Assembly: GCF_003234175.2 (NCBI RefSeq)
Contig: NZ_CP126257.1
Coordinates: forward strand, 3,245,446 to 3,309,445
Origin: Curtobacterium sp. MCSS17_007
GTDB lineage: Bacteria > Actinomycetota > Actinomycetes > Actinomycetales > Microbacteriaceae
Length of the DNA stretch: 64,000 nucleotides
Direction of reading: 5' to 3'
Both the position numbers and the translations under genes were made by a program. How positions within the stretch are numbered: position 1 is the stretch's first letter; each line of letters opens with the position of its first letter. Shown here piece by piece: positions 47,944 to 56,921 of the stretch. The notes under the pieces are model-generated. The model ran no database searches. It was given only the letters and a program-made list of their open reading frames with translations, and was not told the DNA's origin.

Positions 47944-48067
47944 GACGGACCTCATCTTCCCAGATGACCGTCCACGAGTTCTGCACAACCCGAGCGCGCA
48001 CGGGATCGTCCCCGTCTGTGCCTCATACACTCGTGCTCGGCCGGAACCGACCCTCGGGCCCTCCTGT

Positions 48068-51000
48068 ATGCAGATCTTCCGCTCCACGCTCGCCGCCGCC
48101 GCGACGGCCCTCGTCGCCATCGGCCTCGTCGCCACGCCTGCTGCGCACGACGCGGTGCACGCGGCCACCGCGAGCACGACCACCACCAGCACGGTCGCGC
48201 CGGATGCGCGGGGGACGGGGAAGACCACGGTCTCGGTCGCCCCGGCCGACCGCGGCATCGTCCGACGCGACGAGGACCTCGAACTCACGGTCACGGTCAC
48301 CAACGACACCGACGCCGAGGTCCCCGCGGGCACCGTCGAGCTCGACATCTTCCGCTCCGAGAGCACGCGCGACGTCCTCTCCGACTGGTTGAGCGACACC
48401 AGCACGACCGGTTACCTGGGCGCCCCGATGGACTCGGCCGACGTCCCCGCGGTCCCGGCGCACCGATCGGTGACGCAGACGGTGACCATCGTCCCCGGCA
48501 ACGTCGCGCTCGGCGGGTACTCGTCGTTCGGCGCCCGCCGCATCGCCGCGGAGTACACGGCCGGCGACACGGTCGCCGTCGCCCGGTCCGCCATCACCTG
48601 GTACCCGGACTTCCAGCAGAGCCCCGTAGGCGTCTCGGTCGCGATGCCGATCACGCTGCCGAGCACCGTCGACGGTGTGATCGGCGCGAACGACCTCGCG
48701 GCGGCAACCTCGGTGGACGGCACCCTCACGCAGCAGCTCGACGCCGCCGTGGACCACAACGTCGCCGTCGGTGTCGACCCGAGGATCATCGCCTCGATCC
48801 GGCTGCTCGGCGAGAACGCCCCGTCCAGCGCACGCACCTGGCTCGACCGACTCGAGGGGCTCCGGAACGAGACCTTCGCGCTGCCGTACGCCGACGCCGA
48901 CGTCACCGGGCTGCACCAGGCCGGCGCGGACGGCATCCCCGGCGTGGTCTCGCTCGACCAGGAGGTCGAGGAGCAGAACTTCCCCGGCGCCAGCACCCCG
49001 ACCCCGACCCCGACGGCGACCGGTACGCCGACGGCCTCCGCCAGCGCGGGTGCTTCCCCGGACAAGACCTCGGACGCGACGCCGGCCCCCTCGGACGACG
49101 CGACCGGCGGCGCCCAGGACGGGGCGGGCCAGGACGGCACGGGGCAGGACGTGACCGGCCAGGACGAGACCGACGACACGACCTCGACACTGCCGACCAC
49201 CGCCAGCCTGCTGGACTTCCCCTACGCGATCGACGACCTCGCCTGGCCGGTCGAGAACACCGTGGCCACGGACGACCTGCCCGCACTGGCGAAGGCCGGC
49301 ACCACCACGACGATCGTCGCGAGCGGCAACACCTCGGCCGGCCCGGACACCACCGTCGCGGCCTCCGAGCGCATCGGCGACCAGAAGGTGCTCGTCGCCG
49401 ACCAGGGGATGTCGGCGCTGCTCCGTGACGCCGCCGACGCCACCGACCAGCGCGACCACGACGCGGCCGTGGCCGAGCTCACCGCGACCCTCGCGACGGC
49501 AGCCCGTGCCGGCAGCGCACAGAGCCCCGTGCTCCTGACCCTCGGCCGCGAGTGGCCGACCGACTCCTCGATGCTGAGCAGCGCGCTCGACGCGCTCGAG
49601 GGCACGCCCTGGGTCTCCCCGGCAGACCTGTCGACCGCGGCGAAGGCCACCGCCGGCTCCCTCACGCTGGCGCCCGAGGACGACGGGTCGGAACGACTCG
49701 ACCAGCTGCGCCGTCTGGTCGAGAGCGAGCGGGCCATCACCGCCTTCGCAACCGCGGTCGACGACCCCACGACGGTCACCGCCCCCGCACGGCTGCGGCT
49801 CCTCGCCCTGTCGTCCAACGCATGGCGCGACGAGACCGACGACCTCACCACCGCCGTCGACAAGCAGGTCCGGACGTGGACCGAGACCACCGACCAGGTC
49901 AGCATCCCCGACTCCAGCTCGCTGACGCTGCTCGGGGACCGCTCGTCGCTGCCGGTGTCCGTGCGCAACCGCACGGACTACCCGATCACGGTGCGCCTGA
50001 ACGTCCAGCCGTCGAGCTCGGCGCTGCAGGTCGTGCGGAACGACATCGAGGTGAAGCTCCAGCCGCAGTCCTCCGCCCGCACGACCGTCCCGGTGCGGTC
50101 GGTCGCGAACGGCACGGTCAGCCTGACCATGTCCCTGACCACGCCGACCGGGGTCACCGTGTCGCAGCCGACCACGGTCGAGCTCAACGTGCAGGCGCAG
50201 TGGGAGACGGTCATCACCGCCGTGGCCGCGATCGGTCTGGTCGCGATCTTCGGCTTCGGGATCTTCCGCAGCGTCCGGAAGCGGATCCGCCGTCGCAACG
50301 GTGAGCTCGACGACGAGGACGACGACGACCCGAACCGTCCGCTCGAGGTCCAGCCCGACGCCCCCCGCACGACCGCCCGGTCGGGAGGCCCGTCCCGCGT
50401 CCCACAGGCGGCACCCGCCGCAGGGGTGGTCGGCACCGCTGCCGCGTCCGGTCCCACGCGTGCCGCACCGCAGCAGGACGGTGCGCGTCCTGCGGACGCG
50501 ACCGAGGCCGACCGAGGCGAGCCGCGCCTCCAGGCCGGCCGACACGATCAGGGCGACGCCACCCCCGATGCCGAGGAGCCGATCATCAGCACGCAGCAGC
50601 AGCCCGCCGTCGACGCGGAGCCCGCGGCCGAGCGGAACCTCGGACGGGCGAGCGCGATGCTCGCGGCGGGCACGATGCTCTCGCGCGTCCTCGGCTTCGG
50701 CAAGACCTTCGTGCTGGCGTACGCGATCGGCCAGGCGCACTCGCCGGGCGCCGACGCCTTCGCCCTCGCGAACCAGCTCCCGAACAACATCTACGCGCTC
50801 ATCGCGGGAGGCCTGCTCTCCGCGGTGCTCATCCCGCAGATCGTGCGGTCGATGCAGCAGAGCCGCGACGGCGGTGCAGCCTACGTCAACAAGATCGTGA
50901 CGCTCGGCGCCACCGTGTTCGTCGTCATCACGATCGTCGCCACGGTCCTCGCGCCGTTCCTCGTCTCCCTCTACAGCCAGCAGGCCACCGGCGACGGCAA

Positions 51001-52258
51001 GGGCTTCACGCCGGCCCAGACGGACCTCGCGGTGGCGTTCGCCTTCTGGTGCCTCCCGCAGATCCTCTTCTACGCGCTGTACTCGCTCCTCGGCGAGGTC
51101 CTCAACGCCAAGCAGTACTTCGGCCCCTTCACGTGGGCACCGCTCATCAACAACGTCATCGCCATCGCCGGCCTCGTCGTGTTCATCGCGATGTTCGGTG
51201 GTCAGGACGTCAACTCCTCGGTCGACGGCTGGACGCCGCTCAAGATCGCGGTGCTCGCGGGGAGTGCCTCGCTCGGCGTCTTCGCGCAGGCCGCGTTCCT
51301 GCCGTTCTTCTGGAAGCGAGCCGGCCTGTCGTTCCGCCCGGACTTCCGCTGGCGGGGCGTGGGCCTGAAGGCGACCGGCACCGCGGCCGGGTGGCTGTTC
51401 GCGATGATCCTCGTCACGCAGCTGGCGGGCATCGTGCAGTCGCGCGTCGCGTCGCTCGGCACGGGTGCCGCGGGCAACGCGGTGCTGCAGAACGCCTGGT
51501 TGCTGTTCATGCTGCCGCACTCGATCTTCGCGGTGTCGATCGCGACGGCGTACTTCACGCGGATGAGTCACGACGCCGGCCGCGGCGACCTCGACGCCGT
51601 CCGGCGCAACCTGTCGCTGTCCCTGCGGATCGTCGGACTGTTCACGGTGTTCGCGTCGGTGGCGCTGATCGTCGTGTCCGTGCCGTTCGGGCGCATGTTC
51701 GCCGGCACCTTCGAGCAGGCGCTCTCCATCGGCGCGGTGCTCCTCGCCTACATGCCCGGCCTGGTCCTGTTCAGCATGCTGTTCATCATCCAGCGGGTGT
51801 TCTGGGCGATGCACGACCACCGCACGCCGTTCCTCATGCAGTGCGTGCAGTCGGTGCTCTTCGTCATCGGGGCCCTGGCCGTCGCGACGTTCCCGCAGAG
51901 CATCGTCGGCGTCTCGATCGCGGCGTGCACGACGCTCGCCGGCACGGCGCAGACGATCATCGCGCTCGTGCTCGTCCGTCGTCGCCTGAACGGCATCGAG
52001 GGCCCCGTGGTCACCCGCTCCCACGTGCAGTTCGTCATCGCGGCGCTCATCGCGGGTGTCGCCGGCGCGGCCGTCGTGTACGCCCTCGGTACCTTCTCGC
52101 CGGACGGCTTCGCGATGTCCGACCGGACCGGCGCCTTCGTCACGATCGTTCTCGCCGGCGGCGTGATGGCGCTCGTGTACTTCGGTGCCCTGGTGGTGTC
52201 GAAGAACGGCGAGATCGCCAACGCGGTCGCACTGCTCCGCAGGCGTCTCGGACGCTGA
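48068..52258 (+). CDS. murJ: DUF6049 secreted domain fused to lipid II flippase MurJ (1396 aa)
   Basis: One uninterrupted frame from ATG at 48068 with a signal peptide ('FRSTLAAAATALVAIGLVAT'). Residues about 1-715 form an Rv3909-like DUF6049 extracellular region, containing a Thr/Asp/Gly-rich insert near 310-375. Membrane helix 'VITAVAAIGLVAIFGFGIFR' and an acidic/Pro-rich linker (about 745-860) follow. From 'GRASAMLAAGTMLSRVLGFG' to the end is MurJ/MviN with about 14 helices ('SVPFGRMFAGTFEQALSIGA', 'RVFWAMHDHRTPF'). In most actinobacteria the two parts are separate neighbouring genes. It should flip lipid II across the membrane; the DUF6049 role is unknown. Confidence 0.88.
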   Translation: MQIFRSTLAAAATALVAIGLVATPAAHDAVHAATASTTTTSTVAPDARGTGKTTVSVAPADRGIVRRDEDLELTVTVTNDTDAEVPAGTVELDIFRSESTRDVLSDWLSDTSTTGYLGAPMDSADVPAVPAHRSVTQTVTIVPGNVALGGYSSFGARRIAAEYTAGDTVAVARSAITWYPDFQQSPVGVSVAMPITLPSTVDGVIGANDLAAATSVDGTLTQQLDAAVDHNVAVGVDPRIIASIRLLGENAPSSARTWLDRLEGLRNETFALPYADADVTGLHQAGADGIPGVVSLDQEVEEQNFPGASTPTPTPTATGTPTASASAGASPDKTSDATPAPSDDATGGAQDGAGQDGTGQDVTGQDETDDTTSTLPTTASLLDFPYAIDDLAWPVENTVATDDLPALAKAGTTTTIVASGNTSAGPDTTVAASERIGDQKVLVADQGMSALLRDAADATDQRDHDAAVAELTATLATAARAGSAQSPVLLTLGREWPTDSSMLSSALDALEGTPWVSPADLSTAAKATAGSLTLAPEDDGSERLDQLRRLVESERAITAFATAVDDPTTVTAPARLRLLALSSNAWRDETDDLTTAVDKQVRTWTETTDQVSIPDSSSLTLLGDRSSLPVSVRNRTDYPITVRLNVQPSSSALQVVRNDIEVKLQPQSSARTTVPVRSVANGTVSLTMSLTTPTGVTVSQPTTVELNVQAQWETVITAVAAIGLVAIFGFGIFRSVRKRIRRRNGELDDEDDDDPNRPLEVQPDAPRTTARSGGPSRVPQAAPAAGVVGTAAASGPTRAAPQQDGARPADATEADRGEPRLQAGRHDQGDATPDAEEPIISTQQQPAVDAEPAAERNLGRASAMLAAGTMLSRVLGFGKTFVLAYAIGQAHSPGADAFALANQLPNNIYALIAGGLLSAVLIPQIVRSMQQSRDGGAAYVNKIVTLGATVFVVITIVATVLAPFLVSLYSQQATGDGKGFTPAQTDLAVAFAFWCLPQILFYALYSLLGEVLNAKQYFGPFTWAPLINNVIAIAGLVVFIAMFGGQDVNSSVDGWTPLKIAVLAGSASLGVFAQAAFLPFFWKRAGLSFRPDFRWRGVGLKATGTAAGWLFAMILVTQLAGIVQSRVASLGTGAAGNAVLQNAWLLFMLPHSIFAVSIATAYFTRMSHDAGRGDLDAVRRNLSLSLRIVGLFTVFASVALIVVSVPFGRMFAGTFEQALSIGAVLLAYMPGLVLFSMLFIIQRVFWAMHDHRTPFLMQCVQSVLFVIGALAVATFPQSIVGVSIAACTTLAGTAQTIIALVLVRRRLNGIEGPVVTRSHVQFVIAALIAGVAGAAVVYALGTFSPDGFAMSDRTGAFVTIVLAGGVMALVYFGALVVSKNGEIANAVALLRRRLGR

Positions 52259-52347
52259 CCGGCGGCTGTCCGCTCACCGGTGGGGCGGAATGTCCCGCCG
52301 GTACCATGTGTTGACCCGGTCAGCACTCAACGGAAGGGCAGCGAGGC

Positions 52348-53346
52348 ATGCGCCAGCTCATCATCATCGGTTCCGGTCCCGCCGGGTTCACCGCCGGCAT
52401 CTACGCCGCGCGCGCAGAGCTCAAGCCCCTGATCGTCGCGTCGAGCGTCGAGACCGGCGGCGAGCTCACCAAGACCACCGAGGTCGAGAACTTCCCGGGC
52501 TTCCCCGAGGGGATCCAGGGCCCGGACCTCATGATCAAGATGCAGGAGCAGGCCGAGAAGTTCGGCGCCGAGGTCCTGTACGACGACGCGGTCTCGGTCG
52601 ACCTGACCGGCGAGGTCAAGAAGGTCACCGTCGGCTCCGGCGAGACGTACGAGGCCCTCGCGGTGATCTACGCGACCGGTTCGGCGTACCGCCACCTGGG
52701 TCTCGCTGACGAGGAGCGGCTGTCCGGCCACGGCGTCAGCTGGTGCGCGACGTGCGACGGCTTCTTCTTCCGGCAGAAGAACATCGCCGTCGTCGGCGGT
52801 GGCGACTCCGCGATGGAGGAAGCGACGTTCCTCACGCGCTTCGCCGACAAGGTCACGGTCATCCACCGCAAGGACACCCTGCGTGCGTCGAAGATCATGC
52901 AGGACCGTGCGATGAACGACCCGAAGATCGAGTTCGCGTGGAACAAGGAGGTCACGGGCATCCAGGGCGAGTCCGCCGTCACCGGCGTCACCCTGCAGGA
53001 CACCGTGACGGGCGAGGAGTCGGAGCTCGCGCTCGACGGCCTGTTCATCGCGATCGGCAACGACCCGCGCACGCACCTCATCCACGGTCAGATCGACATC
53101 GCGCCGGAGGGCACCATCGCCGTCCAGGGCCGCTCGTCACGGACCAACCTGCCGGGTGTCTTCGCCGCGGGTGACGTCATCGACCCGACCTACCGCCAGG
53201 CCATCACCGCCGCCGGTTCGGGAACGGTCGCGGCGCTCGACGCGGAGAAGTACCTCGCCGACCTCGACGACGCGATCGTGGACCAGGCCGAGGGCGTCAC
53301 GCCGGAGGGCCCGGCGATCATCGACGTCGAGGCCGCCCGGGTCTGA
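52348..53346 (+). CDS. trxB: Thioredoxin reductase
   Basis: 332 residues from ATG at 52348. FAD site 'RQLIIIGSGPAGFTAGIYAA', redox centre 'SWCATCDGFFFRQK' (CATC), NADPH site 'IAVVGGGDSAMEEATFLTRF', and C-terminal 'GVFAAGDVIDPTYRQAITAA'. It transfers electrons from NADPH to TrxA. It lies in the order murJ-trxB-trxA and probably shares their transcript. It may also support the arsenate reductases encoded in the window. Confidence 0.99.
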   Translation: MRQLIIIGSGPAGFTAGIYAARAELKPLIVASSVETGGELTKTTEVENFPGFPEGIQGPDLMIKMQEQAEKFGAEVLYDDAVSVDLTGEVKKVTVGSGETYEALAVIYATGSAYRHLGLADEERLSGHGVSWCATCDGFFFRQKNIAVVGGGDSAMEEATFLTRFADKVTVIHRKDTLRASKIMQDRAMNDPKIEFAWNKEVTGIQGESAVTGVTLQDTVTGEESELALDGLFIAIGNDPRTHLIHGQIDIAPEGTIAVQGRSSRTNLPGVFAAGDVIDPTYRQAITAAGSGTVAALDAEKYLADLDDAIVDQAEGVTPEGPAIIDVEAARV

Positions 53347-53430
53347 CCCCACCCGAACACCCCAGCGGCCCCACCGGAATACCGCAGCGGCTCAGCCGTT
53401 GTACCCACTGAACTTCTCGAAGGAGCACAC

Positions 53431-53757
53431 ATGTCCAACGCCAAGGCCGTCACCGACGCCACCTTCTCGGACGAGGTCCTCAAGTCCGACAAGACCATCC
53501 TCGTCGACTTCTGGGCTGAGTGGTGCGGCCCGTGTCGCGCCGTCTCCCCGATCCTCGACCAGATCGCCGCGGAGCACGCCGACAAGATCGAGATCGTCAA
53601 GCTCAACGTCGACGACAACCCGCAGTCGGCCATGAACTACCAGATCACGTCGATCCCGGCGATGAAGGTGTTCAAGGGCGGCGAGGTCGTCAAGACCGTC
53701 ATCGGCGCCAAGCCGAAGCCCGCGCTCGAGGCGGACCTCGCGGAGTTCCTCGCGTAG
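53431..53757 (+). CDS. trxA: Thioredoxin
   Basis: 108 residues from ATG at 53431 behind AAGGAG. The active site 'FWAEWCGPCRAVSPILDQIA' has WCGPC. The cis-Pro loop 'TSIPAMKVFKGGEVV' is intact. A cytoplasmic dithiol carrier for reductases; substrate of the trxB product. A strong bidirectional-looking hairpin follows. Confidence 0.99.
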   Translation: MSNAKAVTDATFSDEVLKSDKTILVDFWAEWCGPCRAVSPILDQIAAEHADKIEIVKLNVDDNPQSAMNYQITSIPAMKVFKGGEVVKTVIGAKPKPALEADLAEFLA

Positions 53758-53774
53758 TCCGACCTGCAGTGCCG

Positions 53775-53809
53775 AACGGCCCCGTTCCTCGTCAGAGGGC
53801 GGGGCCGTT
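53775..53809 (+). terminator. Terminator after trxA
   Basis: AACGGCCCCG (53775-53784) and CGGGGCCGTT (53800-53809) form a 10-bp perfect stem; TCCTCG follows both arms. It is 18 bases past the trxA stop. Confidence 0.88.
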
Positions 53810-53947
53810 CCTCGTCCCTGGGGACGCGGGCGCCCTGCACACGGGCGGAACGGGGCCACTGCTTCAGGATCGGCCCGCTCCTCCCACCGCGGATCCGGTG
53901 ACCGATGTCGTAGTGTGGCGGGAATGTCCCACTGAACGGAGCACACG

Positions 53948-55252
53948 ATGACGAACGGCAACAGCCTCGACCCCTGGTACGACTCCTACGCCCAGCGCAC
54001 CGCCGGGCTGAGCGCCTCCGAGGTCCGAGCCCTGTTCGCCGTGGCATCGCGGCCCGAGGTGGTCTCGCTCGCCGGCGGCATGCCGTACGTGTCCGCGCTG
54101 CCGCGCGAGCTCGTCACCGGGTCGATCGACCGCGTGATGACCGAGGACGCCGCCATGGCGCTCCAGTACGGCGGGGGACAGGGTCTCCGCTCCCTCCGCG
54201 AGCACATCGTCGACGTGATGAGCCTCGAGGGCATCCGCGCGAGCGCGGAGGACGTCGTCGTGACCACCGGTTCGCAGCACGCGCTCGACCTCGTCACCCG
54301 GCTCTTCATCGACCCGGGCGACGTCGTGCTCGCCGAGTCCCCGTCCTACGTCGGTGCCATCGGCGTCTTCCGCTCGCACCAGGCGGAGACGGTGCACGTC
54401 ACGACCGACGAGCACGGTCTGGTGCCCGAGGCCCTGCGCGAGGCCATCGCGAACCTCCGGACCCAGGGCAAGCGGATCAAGTTCCTCTACACGATCCCGA
54501 ACTTCCACAACCCGGCCGGGGTCACCATGAGCCGCGAGCGTCGCATCGAGGTGCTCGACATCTGCCGCTCGAACGGCATCCTCGTGCTCGAGGACAACCC
54601 GTACGGGCTCCTCTGGTTCGACGAGCCCGCGCCGCAGGCGATCCGCTCGATCGACGACGAGGGCGTGGTCTACCTCGGCTCCTTCTCGAAGACCCTCGCG
54701 CCGGGGTTCCGCGTCGGTTGGGCCCTCGCACCGCACGCCATCCGTGAGAAGCTCGTGCTGGCCAACGAGTCCGCGGTCCTCGCGCCGAACTCCTTCGGGC
54801 AGTACGTCGTGAACGCCTACCTGGACGCCGCGGACTGGAAGGGGCAGGTCGACACCTTCCGGGGCCTCTACGCGGAGCGCAGGGACGCCATGCTGTCCGC
54901 CCTGGGGGAGTTCCTGCCCGACCTGTCGTGGACGAAGCCCAACGGCGGCTTCTTCGTCTGGCTGACGCTCCCCGAGTCACTCGACTCGAAGGGGATGCTC
55001 CCGCGCGCCGTCAAGGAGCTCGTCGCCTACACCCCCGGCACGGCGTTCTTCGCCGACGGCCGCGGTGGTGGCAACATCCGCCTCTCGTTCTGCTACCCCA
55101 CGTCGGAGCAGATCCGCGTCGGCGTCAAGCGCCTCGCGACCGTGATCAACGACGAGCTCGAACTGCTCGAGACGTTCGGGCACGCCACGCGCCCGAGTGC
55201 GGTCACCGAGTCGCGTTCCTCGGTGGTCGCGCCGCCGCCCAACGTCTCCTGA
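53948..55252 (+). CDS. PLP-dependent aminotransferase (class I/II, LysN/MocR-like fold)
   Basis: 434 residues from ATG at 53948 behind GGAGC. 'SLAGGMPYVSALPRELV' and 'YGGGQGLRSLREHIVDVM' begin the fold. 'VTTGSQHALDLVTRLFIDPG' binds the phosphate, 'IPNFHNPAGVTMSRERR' the ring (NPxG), and 'LGSFSKTLAPGFRVGWAL' the PLP Lys. No DNA-binding domain is attached, so it is an enzyme of the 2-aminoadipate/aromatic aminotransferase group. The amino-donor specificity cannot be deduced. It lies between trxA and the ddl-like gene. Confidence 0.94.
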   Translation: MTNGNSLDPWYDSYAQRTAGLSASEVRALFAVASRPEVVSLAGGMPYVSALPRELVTGSIDRVMTEDAAMALQYGGGQGLRSLREHIVDVMSLEGIRASAEDVVVTTGSQHALDLVTRLFIDPGDVVLAESPSYVGAIGVFRSHQAETVHVTTDEHGLVPEALREAIANLRTQGKRIKFLYTIPNFHNPAGVTMSRERRIEVLDICRSNGILVLEDNPYGLLWFDEPAPQAIRSIDDEGVVYLGSFSKTLAPGFRVGWALAPHAIREKLVLANESAVLAPNSFGQYVVNAYLDAADWKGQVDTFRGLYAERRDAMLSALGEFLPDLSWTKPNGGFFVWLTLPESLDSKGMLPRAVKELVAYTPGTAFFADGRGGGNIRLSFCYPTSEQIRVGVKRLATVINDELELLETFGHATRPSAVTESRSSVVAPPPNVS

Positions 55253-55292
55253 CCAGCACTTTTCCCGCTCAGTTCCACCGGAGGACCCTCGC

Positions 55293-56255
55293 ATGGCCGA
55301 GCTCACCCGTCGTCACGTCGTCGTCGTCGCGGGAGGGATCTCCCACGAGCGCGACATCTCACTCCGCTCGGGCCGCCGCGTCGCTGACTCGTTGACCGGG
55401 TACGGCTGGCGGGTGGACCTCCGCGACGCGGACGCCTCGCTGCTGCCGGCACTGCGGGAATCCCGGCCGGACGTCGTCTGGCCAGCGCTGCACGGCGCCT
55501 CCGGTGAGGACGGTGCCCTGCGCGGCGTCCTGGAGGCACTGGACATCCCGTTCGTCGGCTCACGTTCCACGTCTGCCCGGCTGGCATGGGACAAGCCCAC
55601 AGCCTCGGCATTGGTCGCCCGAGCTGGTGTCCGGACGCCTCGGGCCGTCACGCTGTCGCACGACGTCTTCCGTGAGCTCGGCGCGGTCGGTGTCCTCGAC
55701 GCCATCGCCGCCGAGCACCCCGTTCCGCTCGCCGTGAAGCCGGCGCGTGGGGGGAGTGCTCAAGGCGTCACCCTGGTCGAAGACGCCCACGACCTCCCGC
55801 GTGCGATGGTGACGGCGTACACGTACTGCGACGACGTCGTGGTCGAGCAGCTCATCCGCGGGACCGAGGTTGCCGTCGGCATCATCGACACGGGCGATGG
55901 CCCCGTCGCTCTCGCCGCTGTCGAGATCGTGCCGAAGAGCGGAACGTACGGGTTCGAGGCCCGGTACAACGCGGGGGAGACCACCTTCTTCACCCCCGCT
56001 CGACTATCCGAGGAATTCGCTCGCGCCGCGTCCGAAGCCGCCGTCGCGGCGCACACCGCACTCGGCCTCCGTCACGTCTCGCGCGTCGACCTGATCATCG
56101 ATGCAGCGGGCACGCCGTGGTTCCTCGAGGCCAACGTCCTTCCGGGACTGACCGAGACCTCTCTCGTGCCGCAGGCACTCAGTGCGTCCGGATTCGACCT
56201 GGGGTGGACCTACGCGGAGCTCGCTGAGCAGGCCATCCGAGATCACCGCAGCTGA
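55293..56255 (+). CDS. D-alanine--D-alanine ligase family ATP-grasp protein
   Basis: 320 residues from ATG at 55293 behind GGAGGACC. 'VVVVAGGISHERDISLRSGR' is the N-terminal Ddl motif. 'PALHGASGEDGALRGVLEAL' and 'FVGSRSTSARLAWDKPTASA' follow. ATP-grasp elements are 'PLAVKPARGGSAQGVTLVED', 'VVVEQLIRGTEVAVGI' and 'FLEANVLPGLTETSLVPQA' (metal-binding Glu/Asn). It makes D-Ala-D-Ala for peptidoglycan or a related dipeptide. It is the usual short Ddl-like gene beside parB in this family, so a second, main Ddl may exist elsewhere. Confidence 0.9.
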   Translation: MAELTRRHVVVVAGGISHERDISLRSGRRVADSLTGYGWRVDLRDADASLLPALRESRPDVVWPALHGASGEDGALRGVLEALDIPFVGSRSTSARLAWDKPTASALVARAGVRTPRAVTLSHDVFRELGAVGVLDAIAAEHPVPLAVKPARGGSAQGVTLVEDAHDLPRAMVTAYTYCDDVVVEQLIRGTEVAVGIIDTGDGPVALAAVEIVPKSGTYGFEARYNAGETTFFTPARLSEEFARAASEAAVAAHTALGLRHVSRVDLIIDAAGTPWFLEANVLPGLTETSLVPQALSASGFDLGWTYAELAEQAIRDHRS

Positions 56256-56257
56256 GC

Positions 56258-56917
56258 ATGCGGCGACAGCGCAAGGGCAGTGTTCCACGTGGAACACTGC
56301 CCTTCGTCATCTTGTCGCCGCTCATCGTGGCCGTGCTCTTCGGTGAAGTGGCGCACGCTCTCTCGTCGAGGTCCGCCCGGAAGGCCCTCGGTCCGCGGCC
56401 AGGACAGGACGGCCAAGGGACACCGCGAGGAGACGGTACGACAGCCGTCGTCGTGCTCGGCTTCTCGAACGCGGGATCGACAGCCAATGCCGTGAACCGA
56501 TGGCGGGCGCGGATCGCCGTTCGGACCGCGCGGCGATACGAAGCCATTGGCGACGTGGTGGTCATCGTCTGCTGCGGGGGAGCGGTGCGCGCAACGGTCC
56601 CAGAGGCGGACCTGCTCGAGGCGGCGGTGCGCGATCTCGGATGGACCGGCGAGGTCCGCACGGATCGCGAGAGCACCACCACGTGGGAGAACATCGCGAA
56701 CGCTCGGCCCCTCATCGCCACGGTCGACCGTGTCGCAGTCTGCTCGAACGGGCTCCATGCCGCGAAGGCTCGCGAGTACCTCCGCCGCCTGGATCCCTCC
56801 CTGGCTGCGCTGCTGGTGCCCTCGTTCGACTACCGCGTCGGCGAGATGGTGTGGGCGAAACCGGTCTTCGCTGCTGTCGGGCTGTGGAAGCTCCTCCGCC
56901 TCCGCCGTTCCACGTGA
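56258..56917 (+). CDS. YdcF/DUF218-like membrane protein with parS sites at both ends
   Basis: 219 residues from ATG at 56258, 2 bases after the ddl-like stop. One N-terminal helix ('LPFVILSPLIVAVLFGEVAH') is followed by the DUF218 domain: 'AVVVLGFSNAGSTANAVNRW', 'VVIVCCGGAVRATVPEADL' and 'STTTWENIANARPLI' (the E/S-rich motif), then 'AVCSNGLHAAKAREYLRRL'. DUF218 proteins such as SanA/ElyC affect envelope integrity. Codons 5-16 contain the first parS palindrome, and the last codons (with stop) overlap the second, which constrains the sequence at both ends. Confidence 0.83.
   Translation: MRRQRKGSVPRGTLPFVILSPLIVAVLFGEVAHALSSRSARKALGPRPGQDGQGTPRGDGTTAVVVLGFSNAGSTANAVNRWRARIAVRTARRYEAIGDVVVIVCCGGAVRATVPEADLLEAAVRDLGWTGEVRTDRESTTTWENIANARPLIATVDRVAVCSNGLHAAKAREYLRRLDPSLAALLVPSFDYRVGEMVWAKPVFAAVGLWKLLRLRRST
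56273..56304. promoter_or_regulatory. parS site 1 within a 32-bp perfect palindrome
   Basis: The 16-bp core TGTTCCACGTGGAACA (56281-56296) is a parS variant. Eight further bases on each side (AAGGGCAG and CTGCCCTT) extend it to a 32-bp perfect palindrome that could also act as a hairpin. Confidence 0.88.
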
Positions 56918-56921
56918 AACA
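56906..56921. promoter_or_regulatory. parS site 2
   Basis: CGTTCCACGTGAAACA matches the parS consensus TGTTTCACGTGAAACA at 14 of 16 positions. It overlaps the stop of the ydcF-like gene. Confidence 0.85.

Noticed and set aside
48023..52024. A 1333-codon open frame antisense to the MurJ fusion gene
   Set aside because: High GC removes stop codons on the opposite strand. Its residues are Arg/Gly/Asp/Val-rich without any domain, and the plus strand encodes a coherent MurJ.
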